From: Anthostomella pinea
Lineage: Eukaryota > Ascomycota > Sordariomycetes > Xylariales > Xylariaceae
DNA length: 64,000 nt
NCBI GenBank assembly: GCA_963556695.1
Contig: CAUWAG010000004.1
Span: 2,976,001 to 3,040,000, forward strand
Direction of reading: 5' to 3'
Both the position numbers and the translations under genes were made by a program. Of this stretch, positions 34,201 through 44,963 are shown one piece after another. The notes below the pieces were generated by a model. The model saw only the letters and a list, made by a program, of their open reading frames with translations. It had not been told where the DNA came from and made no database searches. Within the stretch, counting starts at the first letter, position 1, and each line of letters opens with the position of its first letter.

Positions 34201-34782
34201 GTCATCATGTGTTGGGATATCTGGTTCAGAAATCAGATCCAGTCTGTGGTCTGCCATAGTCTGTGCAAGTATGACACCACCATGATATCCTGGATTGCTC
34301 GAGTCCCAGGATGTGTCGCCAGCATTGAAATCTCCAGCTATAACGCAGCCAAAAGGTGGAGTCCATACTTCCAGAATATCATCCACTTCCTGTGGGTTGT
34401 CACATGGCCGGTAGACACTGGCAAATATAATGCCTTGTACCTTGACCCAGGTGATGTCTCGTGTAGCATAGGGCCGAAATTGATCCGCTTAAAGGTGTTT
34501 TCTCACATAGATGAGAGATCTGGGCCGTGTACTGTCGCTGTCCCAGGAATCCACTGGGGAGTATATATTGTAATTGGGGTGTGTCTTTACTCCCATTCTT
34601 CTGCCTGGTGGTATGCCAACCCAGGGCTCTTGTATCAGAATGATGTCTGCTTGTTCTCCTTTGTAGTCAGCCAGGTTGATGGCTAACTCTGTAGGGCCAG
34701 CACTCTTTTGTCCTCCTGCTGTATTTACAGAATGGATGACTAGATGCCCGTGTCGATATGTTTCGTTTGATATACCTAACAT
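31204..34782 (-). pseudogene. LINE ORF2 (endonuclease, reverse transcriptase, RNase H), broken, with 3' UTR part
   Basis: The start ATG at 34782 overlaps the ORF1 stop in ATGTTAG. Endonuclease: ILIQEPWVG near the start, then CVIAGDFNAGDTSWD and ILDLVFSD. Reverse transcriptase: PKPGKKDYSNPRAYRPISLL, SDVKGAFDAALMGRL, GLPQGSPASSILYMLY and the catalytic box GYTDDLA (about 32770-32790). RNase H end: TIKWIPGHRDIDGNEAADTL near 31570. The frame is shared from 34782 down to 32020 but holds several premature stops, many at expected Trp or Gln positions (for example after FLIRWV). The RNase H lies in another frame, so at least one indel also occurred. Confidence 0.85.
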
Positions 34783-36353
34783 TGACTGACAACAATGGTA
34801 TCGGCATCTCTGGGATGAGTTGTATCTGTTGTGCCGATTTGTATTGTGATGTCTTTGTTATTGTTGCTGGGTGTTGACCCAGCTTGGTTTCTGCCTGTTT
34901 CATTGAAGGCCTTGGATCTGGCTCTTTCTCTAGCCAGCCTTATTTCCTGGATTTGCTCCCATGTGTGCTTATGGATGATGCCTTTCACAACCTTGGGGCG
35001 TGCAGGGCATTTGTCGAAGTTGGCAGCATGAGGTCCTTTGCAGTTGACACACTTTGGGATTGGTTTTTCGCACTCCCCCTGGTGTACTGTACTGGCACAA
35101 CGTGCACATACTTGCTTTTCACATCTGTAGTTCCTACCATGGTATCTGAAGCAGCTCGCACACTGGTGAACCTTGGGGGAGTATTGAATGTGCCTTGAGG
35201 TCCTTGAGTGAGCAAAAATCGTGAATGGTTTCTTTGCTGCACGGGGCAGAGAGATCATCCATGTGGTCTCTGGATCAGAATCAACTGTGTTCCTTGAGAG
35301 TATGCACCTTAAAGGTCTGTCACCTGTTTGGGCTTCAACTTCATCAGTAACAGCAATGTCGGTAATGTCGATTGTTAATCCTTCCGCATTGATGACCTTT
35401 CTTGGGCATCTATTGACCTTATAGTAATGCCAGACCGTATGGGTCTCGATCTTTTCTGCCTTGAGAATATCGGTGATTTCTTCTTGGAAGGCCAGGAGCT
35501 TAGCCTGAGTTGGCTTGTCCCTTGGGTGTAAGGTAAATCTGGAGGGGCACCGGGTCACTTCTCTAAGCTCTTAAGGGTGGAACTTAAGTCTTCTGTTCAG
35601 TATGGACTTTATTCCGTAAGGCTCTAGGTAGCTATTATCCATGCGGACAAAGACCCGGAGCTCATCCTGTTTTTTCTTCAGTTGGTTGGTAGTGATGCGG
35701 GCGCCAGGCTGTGTTTTCTCTATGGTAGTGTTGACTGTCCGTGGATGCTGTCGTTGGCTAGAGGAGACAGCTTGGGCAAAGGTCATGGTGGGCTTTACCA
35801 TCCCTATCCCCCCAGGGATGGTCTTCCTTTTGGGCAGATCTCGGATTTCTAGCCACTCGTTCAGACATTTAGAGAAGAAAGCGCTGAACTCTTTGGCATA
35901 AGAGTATAGTTCGGTTCCAGCTTTTTCAAGTGTCTTATCAACCGCTGCAGCACACTTTTGAAACATTATTATCCTGGCTTCATAAAGGTGCTTGTCTTTA
36001 GCCAGTATTCTAGCAACTTGGTCCTGGCACTCTGAAGAGGAGGTTTTATTCTCTATATCGTGTGTAATGACTTGCTCTGTCGAGATTTTGTTTAATTAAG
36101 GTCGTTTCATTCCAGTGGTGCTGCTGTCATTAATATTTCAGGATTTTCCTTTCAGAGGGGAAATAACGGTAAAGTCAGCCTCAGAGACCTGTGACGGGCT
36201 GCTGCTGATGTCGTCAAGCAGTGCCTGGCGGAGCCTGCTCGGAGTTACCAGGCCGTATGTCTTTCTAGGGGCCGGGGATTTGAGCACGCCGCCGGTGGTC
36301 GTCTTTAGGACGGCCATGGGCGTGTTTGGGGGCCCATCGTGAAAAGGTGCCAT
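34776..36353 (-). pseudogene. LINE ORF1 (gag-like, CCHC knuckles), with premature stops
   Basis: Starts MAPFHDGPPNTPMAVLK at 36353. The frame continues unchanged to the TAG at 34776 but is broken by a TGA at 36138 and TAA codons further on (near 36094 and 35571). The C-terminal third carries Cys/His knuckles (CASCFRYHGRNYRCEKQVCA and CVNCKGPHAANFDKCPA), typical of LINE nucleic-acid-binding ORF1 proteins. It overlaps the ORF2 start by a few bases. Confidence 0.8.
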
Positions 36354-36498
36354 CCGGCTTGTGAGAAAAATTCTCTTGTGCCTTGGCAGAGATAGTCAGT
36401 TACTGAGAGAAGTGCCTGCTTTAGTGCAAATATCAAGATTGCGCCCTAACAGCGGGGCGCCAAGAAAAATAGTTGTTTTTGTGAGGCTCGTTGTTGTT

Positions 36499-36516
36499 TT
36501 GGTATAGTTACAAGGC
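36499..36516. repeat. right target-site duplication of the LINE
   Basis: Second copy of the 18-bp word found at 29524-29541; it marks the 5' end of the LINE. Confidence 0.88.
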
Positions 36517-37476
36517 GATCGTGACTCGTTCCTATCCGATGTTGAGGGTTAAAGCTGATCTTGTGGCGAGGAGGCGGATTGCGGACGGGGAGGGGTGAGG
36601 GTAAGTTGGTCTGGGTTCGGTGGAAAAGGGGCAGTATCCACGTCTGGGTCCGGACCAGACACGGGAGGGAAGCCTACTGTTTCTGCTTAAACCAGTAGTT
36701 GGTCCACATCAAGTAGCAGCTTGCCAGTGGCGAAGGAGAAAGCCCTAGAGTGACAATACAGTAATGGATAACGGACAATTTCTCCGGCTGTGCTGCTGGC
36801 GTAGCGTCCTAAGGCCAATCTGTTTTAAAGGAGGTCTTGACATTGGTTTATGCAAGAAGAAACAAGCAAAAAGCAAACCATCGTTCTAATCATCGGTGTG
36901 ATTGAGGTTTATAGCAAGCAATAGTACGTCAGAGTCCGATGAGGTATGCTTAAGTAGAGATATTTTCAGGAATTCCACGCTGTTTGGACGCAATATAATC
37001 AAGGTGTGTTCTTGCATCATACTCTTTAGAGCTTGGAGGACTCTGTGGTCGGACCGGAGGTATACATATCAGGTGAACAGTTGGGTGATTCGGACCAGAG
37101 TTTTATTTTCTTTGTAACTAAGCTGTTCTTCGGCAAGGGAAGAGCCAACCCCAAATGCCCTAAAATACAACAAAAATCAGGGCCCCCCGTCCTGTACGCT
37201 GGAAAATGATCCACCAAGGTCACTGACACCATCTGAATTGAACGAAACTATGAGCCAATCAGATCAGGATGATACCGCCTATTGTCTCGCGTAGTGAATG
37301 GGGACTGATTTGGGCCTGGCGTGGGTGCCTGAGAAATATAAATATCTGTTATTCAATATCTGATCTTCCGTCCTTTGCCTTCTTTACCTCCCTAAAGCAA
37401 GCACATCTCGGATCTCTAACGACCAACCGACCTTGAACAGTACGACCACTTGCTTCCACATCGGATATCACCAGCC
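36517..37476. promoter_or_regulatory. flank and promoter region of the ankyrin gene
   Basis: No gene seen. A TATA-like AATATAAATATC near 37335-37346 is followed by a pyrimidine-rich stretch (37362-37400) and an A/C-rich leader, a standard fungal promoter layout for the gene starting at 37477. Confidence 0.5.
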
Positions 37477-38208
37477 ATGCCTGCACAGACCGAGTGTAAG
37501 TACTTCTACATTGTTCACTCATGACTTACCATGATTTGCTGACATTACTTCAGCTTCCACGACGCTCAAGCAAGCTGAGGTCGAGGCAATCATCCAGCAC
37601 GCTTCTAATGGCGAGCTGGAAGCTATGCAGAGAAAGATCAGAGATGCGGCCGAGAACCTCAACACGTCCGTCTTTTCCATGATCACCAACCACGTCGTTG
37701 ACGCTGGTGGCCAGACCGTCATGCACCACGCCGCCGCCAACGGCCGCACCAGTAAGCTTCACATGACGTGACTTTTTTGAAAGTATACTGATGAGATACT
37801 CAAACAGACATCCTCAACTTTGTCCGCAGAAACGGCGCCTCGCGTGAGGAAAAGGACAAGCGTGGATGGACTGCGGTCCATACCGCGTTCGCGGAGGAGA
37901 GACTAGGTGCAGCTATGTGGCTGATCCAGCAGGGTGCCGACGTCGATGCGACCACGAATCAGGGCAACACTGCGTTGCACTTGGTCGCGAAGCGTGACTG
38001 GTTCCAAGGCTGCGAGGCGCTTCTCAAAGCCAACTGCAACGCCACCGTCCACAACATGAACGGCGTTCAGGCTTGGCATGTGGCCGACCTCAATGGGAAC
38101 GATGCAGTCAGTGCGGCGCTTATGGAGAAGGGCTTGGGATTTATGGTACCCTACCCCGACTACGACTGGCATGCAATCGAAGATGAGACGAATGAGTACT
38201 ACGAGTAG
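37477..38208 (+). CDS. ankyrin-repeat protein, three exons, 205 aa
   Basis: Exons 37477-37495 (19 nt), 37554-37751 and 37808-38208; introns of 58 and 56 nt (GTAAGT...TCAG, GTAAGC...ACAG), phases agree. After a short N-terminus the protein carries about four ankyrin repeats: GGQTVMHHAAANGRTNILNF, KRGWTAVHTAFAEERLGAAM, QGNTALHLVAKRDWFQGCEA and NGVQAWHVADLNGNDAV. It ends in an acidic tail (DETNEYYE). No other domain, signal peptide or membrane segment, so probably a cytosolic or nuclear adaptor; partner unknown. Confidence 0.88.
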
Positions 38209-38914
38209 CTAGGAAGCAGACTTGCTTCTCCAGAGAATCATGGGGAGGGGAAGATCGGGTGTGAGGAAAATGAATAGATGACTATCATGAGCCAATTGCG
38301 AGCAAACGCCCAACGAATTTCTTGCAAAAATTAGCACCAACCTCCAACAGTGACCTGTCCTCCATGGTACGATGCTACGACGTTGGCGATTCTCAACCCA
38401 GAAAGTTGACGCTTCCGGCTTGTCTCTTCATGGAGAGGTGGCACCGGGAAAGCCTACCAAAACCCTGACCCTATCCTGATGCAGCAACATATTCATCACT
38501 GTGAAGGAAACTATAGAGATTGCACCTCAGCCACGGCTTCTACCCATAAAGACTGCCTGACTGTCACTTAATGAGCAAGATACTCGACACACCCGTAGAT
38601 CTAATGAGCAATGCAATCTGATTATCACCCGTTCTTCAACCATGCTATGTGTCCCTCATACATGCTCGGCGACGCTGACGTCCCATGAGGGAAAGTCATC
38701 GCGCATAAGGTCTATCTCGTGCGGCCTGGGCCCATCAGAAGCTTTCTTCATGGCATGGGTCGCATGACGCGCAGCCTGTCCAGTGCTCTCGTCCTATGAT
38801 ATATTACCCGCGAAGGTTGAAAACATACTACCCCAAAGGAGCCAATCAGCCCGAGAATGATACAGCTCTGTGTCACATACTGAGGCTGAGTCCGCTTGGC
38901 CTTCCTTCCCATCC
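38209..38914. other. intergenic, no gene
   Basis: Between the ankyrin gene stop and the 3' end of a doubtful minus-strand frame. I see no domains or RNA genes. Confidence 0.4.
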
Positions 38915-39562
38915 TCAAGGCTTCGAAATAGTGATGGTCCGCAGCAGATGGCTATATCTGCCGCAGCTTTGAGACGCGCCGAAAAGATTTTCGCGTCTGC
39001 GCGAGGCCCAAGAACTGGCCCGGGAAACGCGCCCCTTCGGATGATTGCGACGGGGATCCGGGCATCTAAGAGTATGACCTAATTGTAGAGCTCGCGCGTG
39101 AAGACAGTATAATTTAGCCATCGCTGGGCACTTGACGCAGCCAAATCTGCTGACATGATTAGCTCTGATGCCCAAAGGAGGTCGATCCTGAATAGGAGCT
39201 GGGTGCATACCGTATTCCATTCCCAAAGCCGTGTTGAAGTTGAGCGACTCGAGCGACCTCCTTCCCATTTGCTTGATGCTTTGGTTGAGGAAACTGATGG
39301 CCTTCGGAATATGACTGGTGTCTGGAAGGCCGAGGACAAACCCTAATACTGGATATCTGATAATTGCCGTGGCAAACATAGAGCGACGAACTGAGATATC
39401 TTCATCGTAGGACCCTTCTCCTAGTAGTACCTGGTCGCTGAAAATGAGACTCATCTCCAATGAATCACGTGTTTCATCAAGGGATCCATGAGTACTGCAA
39501 ATACCACCGAGGAGCTCGTCCACTCGTGTCATCAAAAGTTTATTCAAGATCGAACACGACAT
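38915..39562 (-). CDS. hypothetical protein, doubtful
   Basis: An open frame of 215 codons from the ATG at 39562 (MSCSILNKLLMTRVDELLGG). The first ~100 residues look protein-like, with plausible helices. The second half becomes Arg/Ser/Cys-rich and unlike a folded protein, so an intron, a frameshift or plain chance is possible; a donor-like site after KQMG would remove that part. No family recognised. Confidence 0.35.
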   Translation of the reverse strand: MSCSILNKLLMTRVDELLGGICSTHGSLDETRDSLEMSLIFSDQVLLGEGSYDEDISVRRSMFATAIIRYPVLGFVLGLPDTSHIPKAISFLNQSIKQMGRRSLESLNFNTALGMEYGMHPAPIQDRPPLGIRANHVSRFGCVKCPAMAKLYCLHARALQLGHTLRCPDPRRNHPKGRVSRASSWASRRRENLFGASQSCGRYSHLLRTITISKP

Positions 39563-40322
39563 ATTGAACTAGTCTGGGACGTTATAAAATTCTGTTGATG
39601 AAGATTGGGGAAGGGCAGAGGTGGGACGTGGAGTGATGATGAGTTGTGCATTTGAACGTTCGGGAAAAGGGAGCCCAATGAATATGGCGGATCTGTCGAG
39701 CATTTTGAGCGTTGTGCTCCTGGTCGAGTTGGTGCTGCTCGTGGGTTGTTGTTGGCAGTTGAGGAGTTCATTCGTACCAACAGCACGCTGTTTTCGGCGA
39801 GTTTTTGCGGTAGCGAGGGGGTACGCAATAGCATACTGTCAATTCTTTGAGTGAAGCAGCCAACAGGTCGCACGATGGTTACGAAACGGCAACACGAGTA
39901 GGAGAACAAAGAACGGAATTTCCCGCTCGTACCATTCAGACTTCGTTGGCTAACACCATCCTGCCTTCTGGTGGCCTTCAGTATTTGACATGACTGGCCG
40001 ACTGATCATGCCCAGACGAAGATATCCAGCCATGACTTCGTTGGTGTTGGTGATGTGTTGAATGGCACCCAAGCCACCGTGGCGCCAGGGAGGTGGCAGT
40101 GCACTGTGCAGGGACCATTGGCGCACTTTGGCCAATTGAGCAGAACAACAGATTTTCAGAACAACACAACAGCACCAAATACACGAATATTCATCATATA
40201 AACCATCTACGCACTGTTTGACAGTTGGCTGAAAGCGCCTTCATCTCTTGAACTCTGCTTGCGAAGCCTGATATCTTCCTAGTGTAGTAAGTACTTACTT
40301 CAAACTTCGGAGGCCGTCGCGG
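39563..40322. other. intergenic left of the 600-bp TIR element
   Basis: No coding evidence; ordinary base composition that changes abruptly at the AT-rich element. Confidence 0.4.
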
Positions 40323-40324
40323 TA

Positions 40325-40924
40325 GGTACACTGACCCGCCATAAGTCTCCGAGCATCCCCGCATTTACACCAAAATGCTCTACCTTTACGCTTTTATAAC
40401 TAAAGACTTAAAGCTTTTTAAAATGAGATATTATAAGAAACTAATATTTGAAAATGCTGAAGTTTTCGTAAATAATTTCTAAATACTTATTTTTTTAGCG
40501 ACTAAAATATTAAGAAATAGATATATAAAAGTAAAGTTTAAAATCTAAATCTTAAATCTTAATAAAGCTATAAAAAATGTTTAAAAAATCGTATAAGTCG
40601 TAATAAAGTTATATAATATTAAATAACATGTAATACACGTATAAGACGAAAAACCTTATATGATAGATTTTAAAAAAAATAGATATGTTAGAAAGTTATT
40701 ATTATCGAGAATTCAACCTTTAATAAAGTAACATTTACGACCTTTATCTTTAAGATGTCAAGGTTTTTAAATAAACCATTTTAATATTCCAGTAAACTTA
40801 ACTATATGTACTATAAGTACTTAAGTTGTATCTATTTTACTCGATTTATCACGATCGCGTAAAGTTGGGGTGTTTTGGTGTAAAACAGGGATGCTCGGAG
40901 ACTTATGGCCGGGGAGTGTGTACC
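40325..40924. mobile_element. 600-bp AT-rich TIR element (MITE-like, Tc1/mariner type)
   Basis: Bounded by TA on both sides (40323-40324 and 40925-40926). Both ends begin GGTACAC and carry imperfect inverted repeats of about 66 bp that share the perfect core CCATAAGTCTCCGAGCATCC and later TTTACACCAAAA. The ~470 bp between them is extremely AT-rich with no open frame, as after heavy RIP of a deleted transposon. TA target duplications point to the Tc1/mariner superfamily. Confidence 0.82.
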
Positions 40925-40926
40925 TA

Positions 40927-41450
40927 TGTCGATCCGTCGCGAGCGAATCATACCATTCTTACGGGGTTGTTCGACGCAGCCCTTCGATCGCCCTAGTCAT
41001 GGAGTAGTAAGGAGTTTGATGATGCATACTAAAGGACATAAAGTCGAGGCGTGACACAGGAGGTAGTATTTCAAAGCCCAGTCCGGCATCAGCGGATTGC
41101 GGCTGGATGGATTGCGACTGGATCTCCCCTTTATCTCAAGCCCAGCTAGGGCTGCATAGGAGGTCTGGGGTCTGCAGTATAGGCATGGTCGGGTAGTTCG
41201 TTCGGTGAAGCGTGCTACCGCCTCGTCACTTGAGTGACAAACAAGTATTCTCAAGGTGACGCACGAACTCAGAGCAAACAATGCCAGGCGGAACGAATGG
41301 TGATCGCGGCAAGTGTCCTTGGACGACATCTTACCACCCCCCACGCAGCAATTAGCCGCTGAAGGATTCCCGTAAGGATGAGCGGGGGAAAGAAGCACAG
41401 GCTCACCTCGGCTGAGGCTGCGCCTCTGGTCGACATGAACCCTTGCGGCC
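40927..41450. other. spacer between two DNA transposons
   Basis: About 0.5 kb of ordinary composition; no gene recognised. Confidence 0.4.
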
Positions 41451-41452
41451 TA

Positions 41453-43874
41453 TAACGGCGGGGGCATGCAGATGGGACAGCCCCCCAGATGGGACAGTTC
41501 CCCCACCAAAACACAATATTTGCACCCACATATAACCCCATTGGTATTGAGGCTATAGATAATGTATATATATCAAAAGAATCGCCTTTTCTTGGTGTTT
41601 TTAGCAATACCAGTGCTTTTAGTGGTAACGCGCGGGTTGACGGATTTCTCGGCGCCGAGATCGCATCATAATGGGCTCTTCCTCTTCATCATCTGGCTCG
41701 TCAGACACCCCCTCGCCCTTTTCGTCAACAACCACCCCTTCGTCTAGATCTTCTAAATCTGTTGAATCAGAGGAGAGGGAGTCCTCAGAGGGCGATTCCT
41801 CTAATTCTTCGGTCTCTAGGTTCTGCATTTCGCGTAAAAGTCGTTGTCTCTCCGCCTGCTGGTCAATCAGCACTCGTGCGGCCTCCGTATGCTCGATCTG
41901 CTCCTAGATAACGTCTCCTATCCTCCATAGCCGTTGATCAGGCTCTTCTTGGGGGGCCCTATGGCGCTTTTTAGGCTATAGATGCTTGATCTCGTCGTCT
42001 TTTGCCTTATTTTGTAGCTTCAGAGTGGCTAACTCAACCACCATCTCATCATATGACTTCGCGACCGCGCGCACTGCTGCTCGTTGCTCAGGGGTCTCCG
42101 CGATTGTTGACAACATTAGGGCTATATCCTGTCCTGATGTAGGGGCTTCCAGGGCATCGAGGGTGGTTTCAAGATTCATTATAGCAGCAGCTGTTGCTTG
42201 TATCTCTGCTGCCTTTACCACATGCTCGTTAGTCAGTGTCTTGTTCCTATTTACGGGCCAAAGGCCAGCAGCACGTCATTCTGAATGCACGATAGCAGGA
42301 GTAGCTTCGTCACGGGCTTTCGCCAGGCAAGAAAGGAACTTAATCTTGCCGATAGGGGCCAAATCGTTCAACTAACCGAGCTGGTTGATGAGGCGGCGAT
42401 AGGCGGCCTTCACCACAGAAAAAACGGTCAGATCCAGGGGCTGGAAGATGTGAGACTATCCCTATTAACGGAATAACTACTAATTAAGGATATAACCTAC
42501 CGTATGGGCAGGAAAAAAGCTTAGATAGACGTTGTTTATATAGCACAGATACATAAAATCATCTGAGCAGTGGCTGCCATGGCCGTCAAGCACCAACAGG
42601 CGGAATTCATCCGGGTCTTTATGGGCAGTATCTGGCAGATAGACCTAGGGGGTTATTTAGTATATAGTTAAGGTTAAAAAATAAGAAAAAAATAACCTTT
42701 TCAAGCCATTCGAGCGCGATCGCATTTGAGGACCAGCCGTTGGCAGAGTAAGTCACTATCCAGTCTGCCACCCCGGGATGCTTGAGAATAAGCTGCTCTT
42801 TGAACCACTATGTCTGTATCGACTTCGACTTGAAGATAACCAGCGGCCGGAGCTTTTCCCTAGTGGTAGTGATCGATTCTACCACAGTAGTCCATATGCG
42901 GTCATCGTTGGACTTGACGTTGGCCCCTTTTGAGCCAGAACTGCCTATTACAAGGCCATCAGACCTATAACCTCCCGGTCAGCCGTTTGAAAAACACTTG
43001 GATTGGAAGTACGTACTGCCAGCCCTGCATGATGCCGTACTTATCAATATTTGCGCGGTTCTCGGGCTTAATGAAGTCCAAATTTGTGTAGCGGTCACGA
43101 TAGCCATGGATGTTGTCGGGAGTGGCAGCATTGATACGCTTGTAGTCAAGTTTTCTGCCCATTTTGGTCTTTATCTCTAGGTTTCGGCGGATGAAATTTC
43201 GCATGTAATGGCCCCCAAGATGAGGCGGTTTTCCCTGGGATTGTAGGATCTTCTGGATGATGTACCTCACATTGGCATGAGTAGGGGCATGGCCGGCCTT
43301 TTCTTGGTACAGAATCCATGAAATCACCTTCTTTTCTTAAACAGGGCTTATCTTCTGCCTGTGAGCATGTCTTTTATGCTGGGTGCCAGTTGTAGGCATT
43401 GTGGAGTCTTTAACTTTGTGAGAAAGGGTGGTTTTTGGTATTCCATAGCGCTGGACAGCCTTCCGGAGGGACAGATCGTCACCGTTCACGGCGGCTATCG
43501 CCTCAGCAAGGTCTTTTTTGGTGTATAAAGGCGCCATTTCGACGTACTGAAGCCTATAGTGCTTACAAAAAAAAAAGGGAAAAAAGAACCGCAGAACTTC
43601 TGCCTGGTTGGAGGGGATAGGGGGCACGGGTCCCATTACCCCTCAGATTAGGCCGGACGTGCTAACTTCCGACCCCCGCCACGGGATATCCCGCTGTATG
43701 ACACCTAATAAATTCCACATTGGAAGAAACACCAAGAGAAGACAATTCAGACGATATATTTATGATATCTACAGCTTCAACCCCGATAGAGATGTGGGTG
43801 GGTGAAAATGTTGTGTTTTGGTGGGGGAACTGTCCCATCTGGGGGGCTGTCCCATCTGCATGCCCCCGCCGTTA
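41453..43874 (-). mobile_element. pogo/Fot-type DNA transposon with 64-bp perfect TIRs
   Basis: 2422 bp between TA duplications (41451-41452, 43875-43876). The terminal repeats (41453-41516 and 43811-43874) are identical over 64 bp and each contains the decamer GATGGGACAG twice, 17 bp apart. The single gene inside (minus strand) encodes a pogo-class transposase with three introns. Perfect TIRs speak for a fairly recent insertion even though the gene has several stops. Confidence 0.9.
41619..43537 (-). pseudogene. pogo-type transposase, three introns, frame intact but six premature stops
   Basis: Start MAPLYTKKDLAEAIAAVNGD at 43537 with an N-terminal psq-type helix-turn-helix (LRKAVQRYGIPKTTLSHKV), then a CENP-B-like region, then the DDE_1 domain. 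My exon model is 43537-43017, 42964-42697, 42644-42501 and 42455-41619 (introns 52, 52, 45 nt). Splicing gives NIDKYGIMQGWQSDGLVIG (first catalytic Asp), LLVLDGHGSHCSDDF (second) and PAHTSHIFQPLDLTVFS (third). It finishes in a coiled-coil and acidic tail. All exons share one frame of 590 codons, interrupted only by TAA/TAG/TGA codons at positions where relatives have Gln or Trp. Confidence 0.82.
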
Positions 43875-44081
43875 TATAAGGTAGCCCGGCTACCACTGCC
43901 TCACAGGAGCTCGCTTCGAGCAAGCCTTTCTTGTCTTCTTATCGTCAAGCTGGTACGACGGTCAGCGCCAGAGCCTCGCGACGCGGTCAATCGAGTCTAG
44001 TCATCCACTCACGCACTCGCAACGACAGACACGGAGAACAAACACAGCTACATATAGCCAGAAAGCCAGACAGACGACACC

Positions 44082-44692
44082 ATGGCCCCAAATGTCCACG
44101 TCATCAACGATTATTACCCCCAGGGTCTGCCGCCGCGGCCCCGGCCCACCGCCAGCTGGAAGGACAGGAACTGCCCAGGCTACTCCCCTTTCTACAAGGT
44201 CAACTGGGCGGCCTACAGCCTCAAGACGCGCAACAAGGAGGTGCTGGCCCGTCGGGGCTGCATGTGGACGGCGCTCGCAGCGCGCACCGTCATCGACGCG
44301 TCCTTCGTCGTGCGAGGCGCGTACGGCAGGAACGTCGCCGGCTGGGCCGTCGGCGCTCTCATCGTCTTCATCATCTTCTTCTTCCTCGCGTGGTGTCTGG
44401 CGCAGATCGGAGAGGTGCAAGGGGAGCGGAGGGTGCTCGGGACGTTGCTGGTGAGTTGCTGTGGTAGCTTTGAGGGGGACGTGAACTAACTTAACATCTT
44501 CATCAGGGACGCCGGCATTTCGACTTCTTCCTGTTCGGCGCTGCGCTGGTCCCTATCGCCTCGCTCATCGGCTTCTTCACTGGCTTGGGGTGGCGCCCGA
44601 TGTTCATTACCTGGCATGGAATGTGGCTGTTGATATTTGCAGCCGCTTGGATCACGACTTGGGCTCCGGAGCGGGCAGACACGTACGTCTGA
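44082..44692 (+). CDS. small multi-pass membrane protein, two exons, 184 aa, unknown
   Basis: Exon 1 44082-44450, intron 44451-44506 (GTGAGT donor, CTAAC branch site, CATCAG acceptor), exon 2 44507-44692. Start context CACCATGGC is optimal. A ~60-residue polar N-terminus (contains YYPQGLPPRPRPTASWKD) precedes three hydrophobic segments: WAVGALIVFIIFFFLAWCLA, FDFFLFGAALVPIASLIGFF and ITWHGMWLLIFAAAWITTWA. No signal peptide and no recognised family. The pogo element ends only about 200 bp upstream, so its insertion may have reset the promoter; a TATATAAGG word sits exactly at the junction (43873-43881). Confidence 0.78.
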
Positions 44693-44963
44693 GTCTTCTA
44701 TTCCTATGCGGAGTATTAAGGGGTAGCAGCAGGGGGGAACGCCAGGAACGTGAAGACGTATGACCAGCCGAACCGCTGGACCGATTATGGGTGCGAATTA
44801 CGTTGGTGAATTGTGGACGAAGTACAGTCAACGGCCGATGGTTTCTCACGCTGAAGAGGGGAATACTTGGAAGTGTTTTGGCAATATTCATTTCAAGCTC
44901 GCGAGCTACCAGCCGTTGAACCCTTCAAGAGATCTGGTGCTGTATTCCGAGAAAGCATCTGAT

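Larger units (their letters stand above)
29542..36498 (-). mobile_element. LINE (non-LTR retrotransposon, Tad/I-like) interrupted by a Tc1/mariner element
   Basis: Reading on the minus strand: 5' end at 36498, ORF1 (gag-like, zinc knuckles) from 36353, ORF2 with endonuclease, reverse transcriptase and RNase H, then a 3' UTR that ends in about four and a half CAAT-type units at 29542-29560. An exact 18-bp duplication flanks the whole unit. Removing the nested element at 29852-31201 and one TA copy leaves about 5.6 kb, a normal full length. Both frames contain premature stops and the RNase H part is out of frame with the RT, so this copy is dead. Clade assignment (Tad1- or I-like, because of APE-type endonuclease plus RNase H) is an inference. 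Confidence 0.88.
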
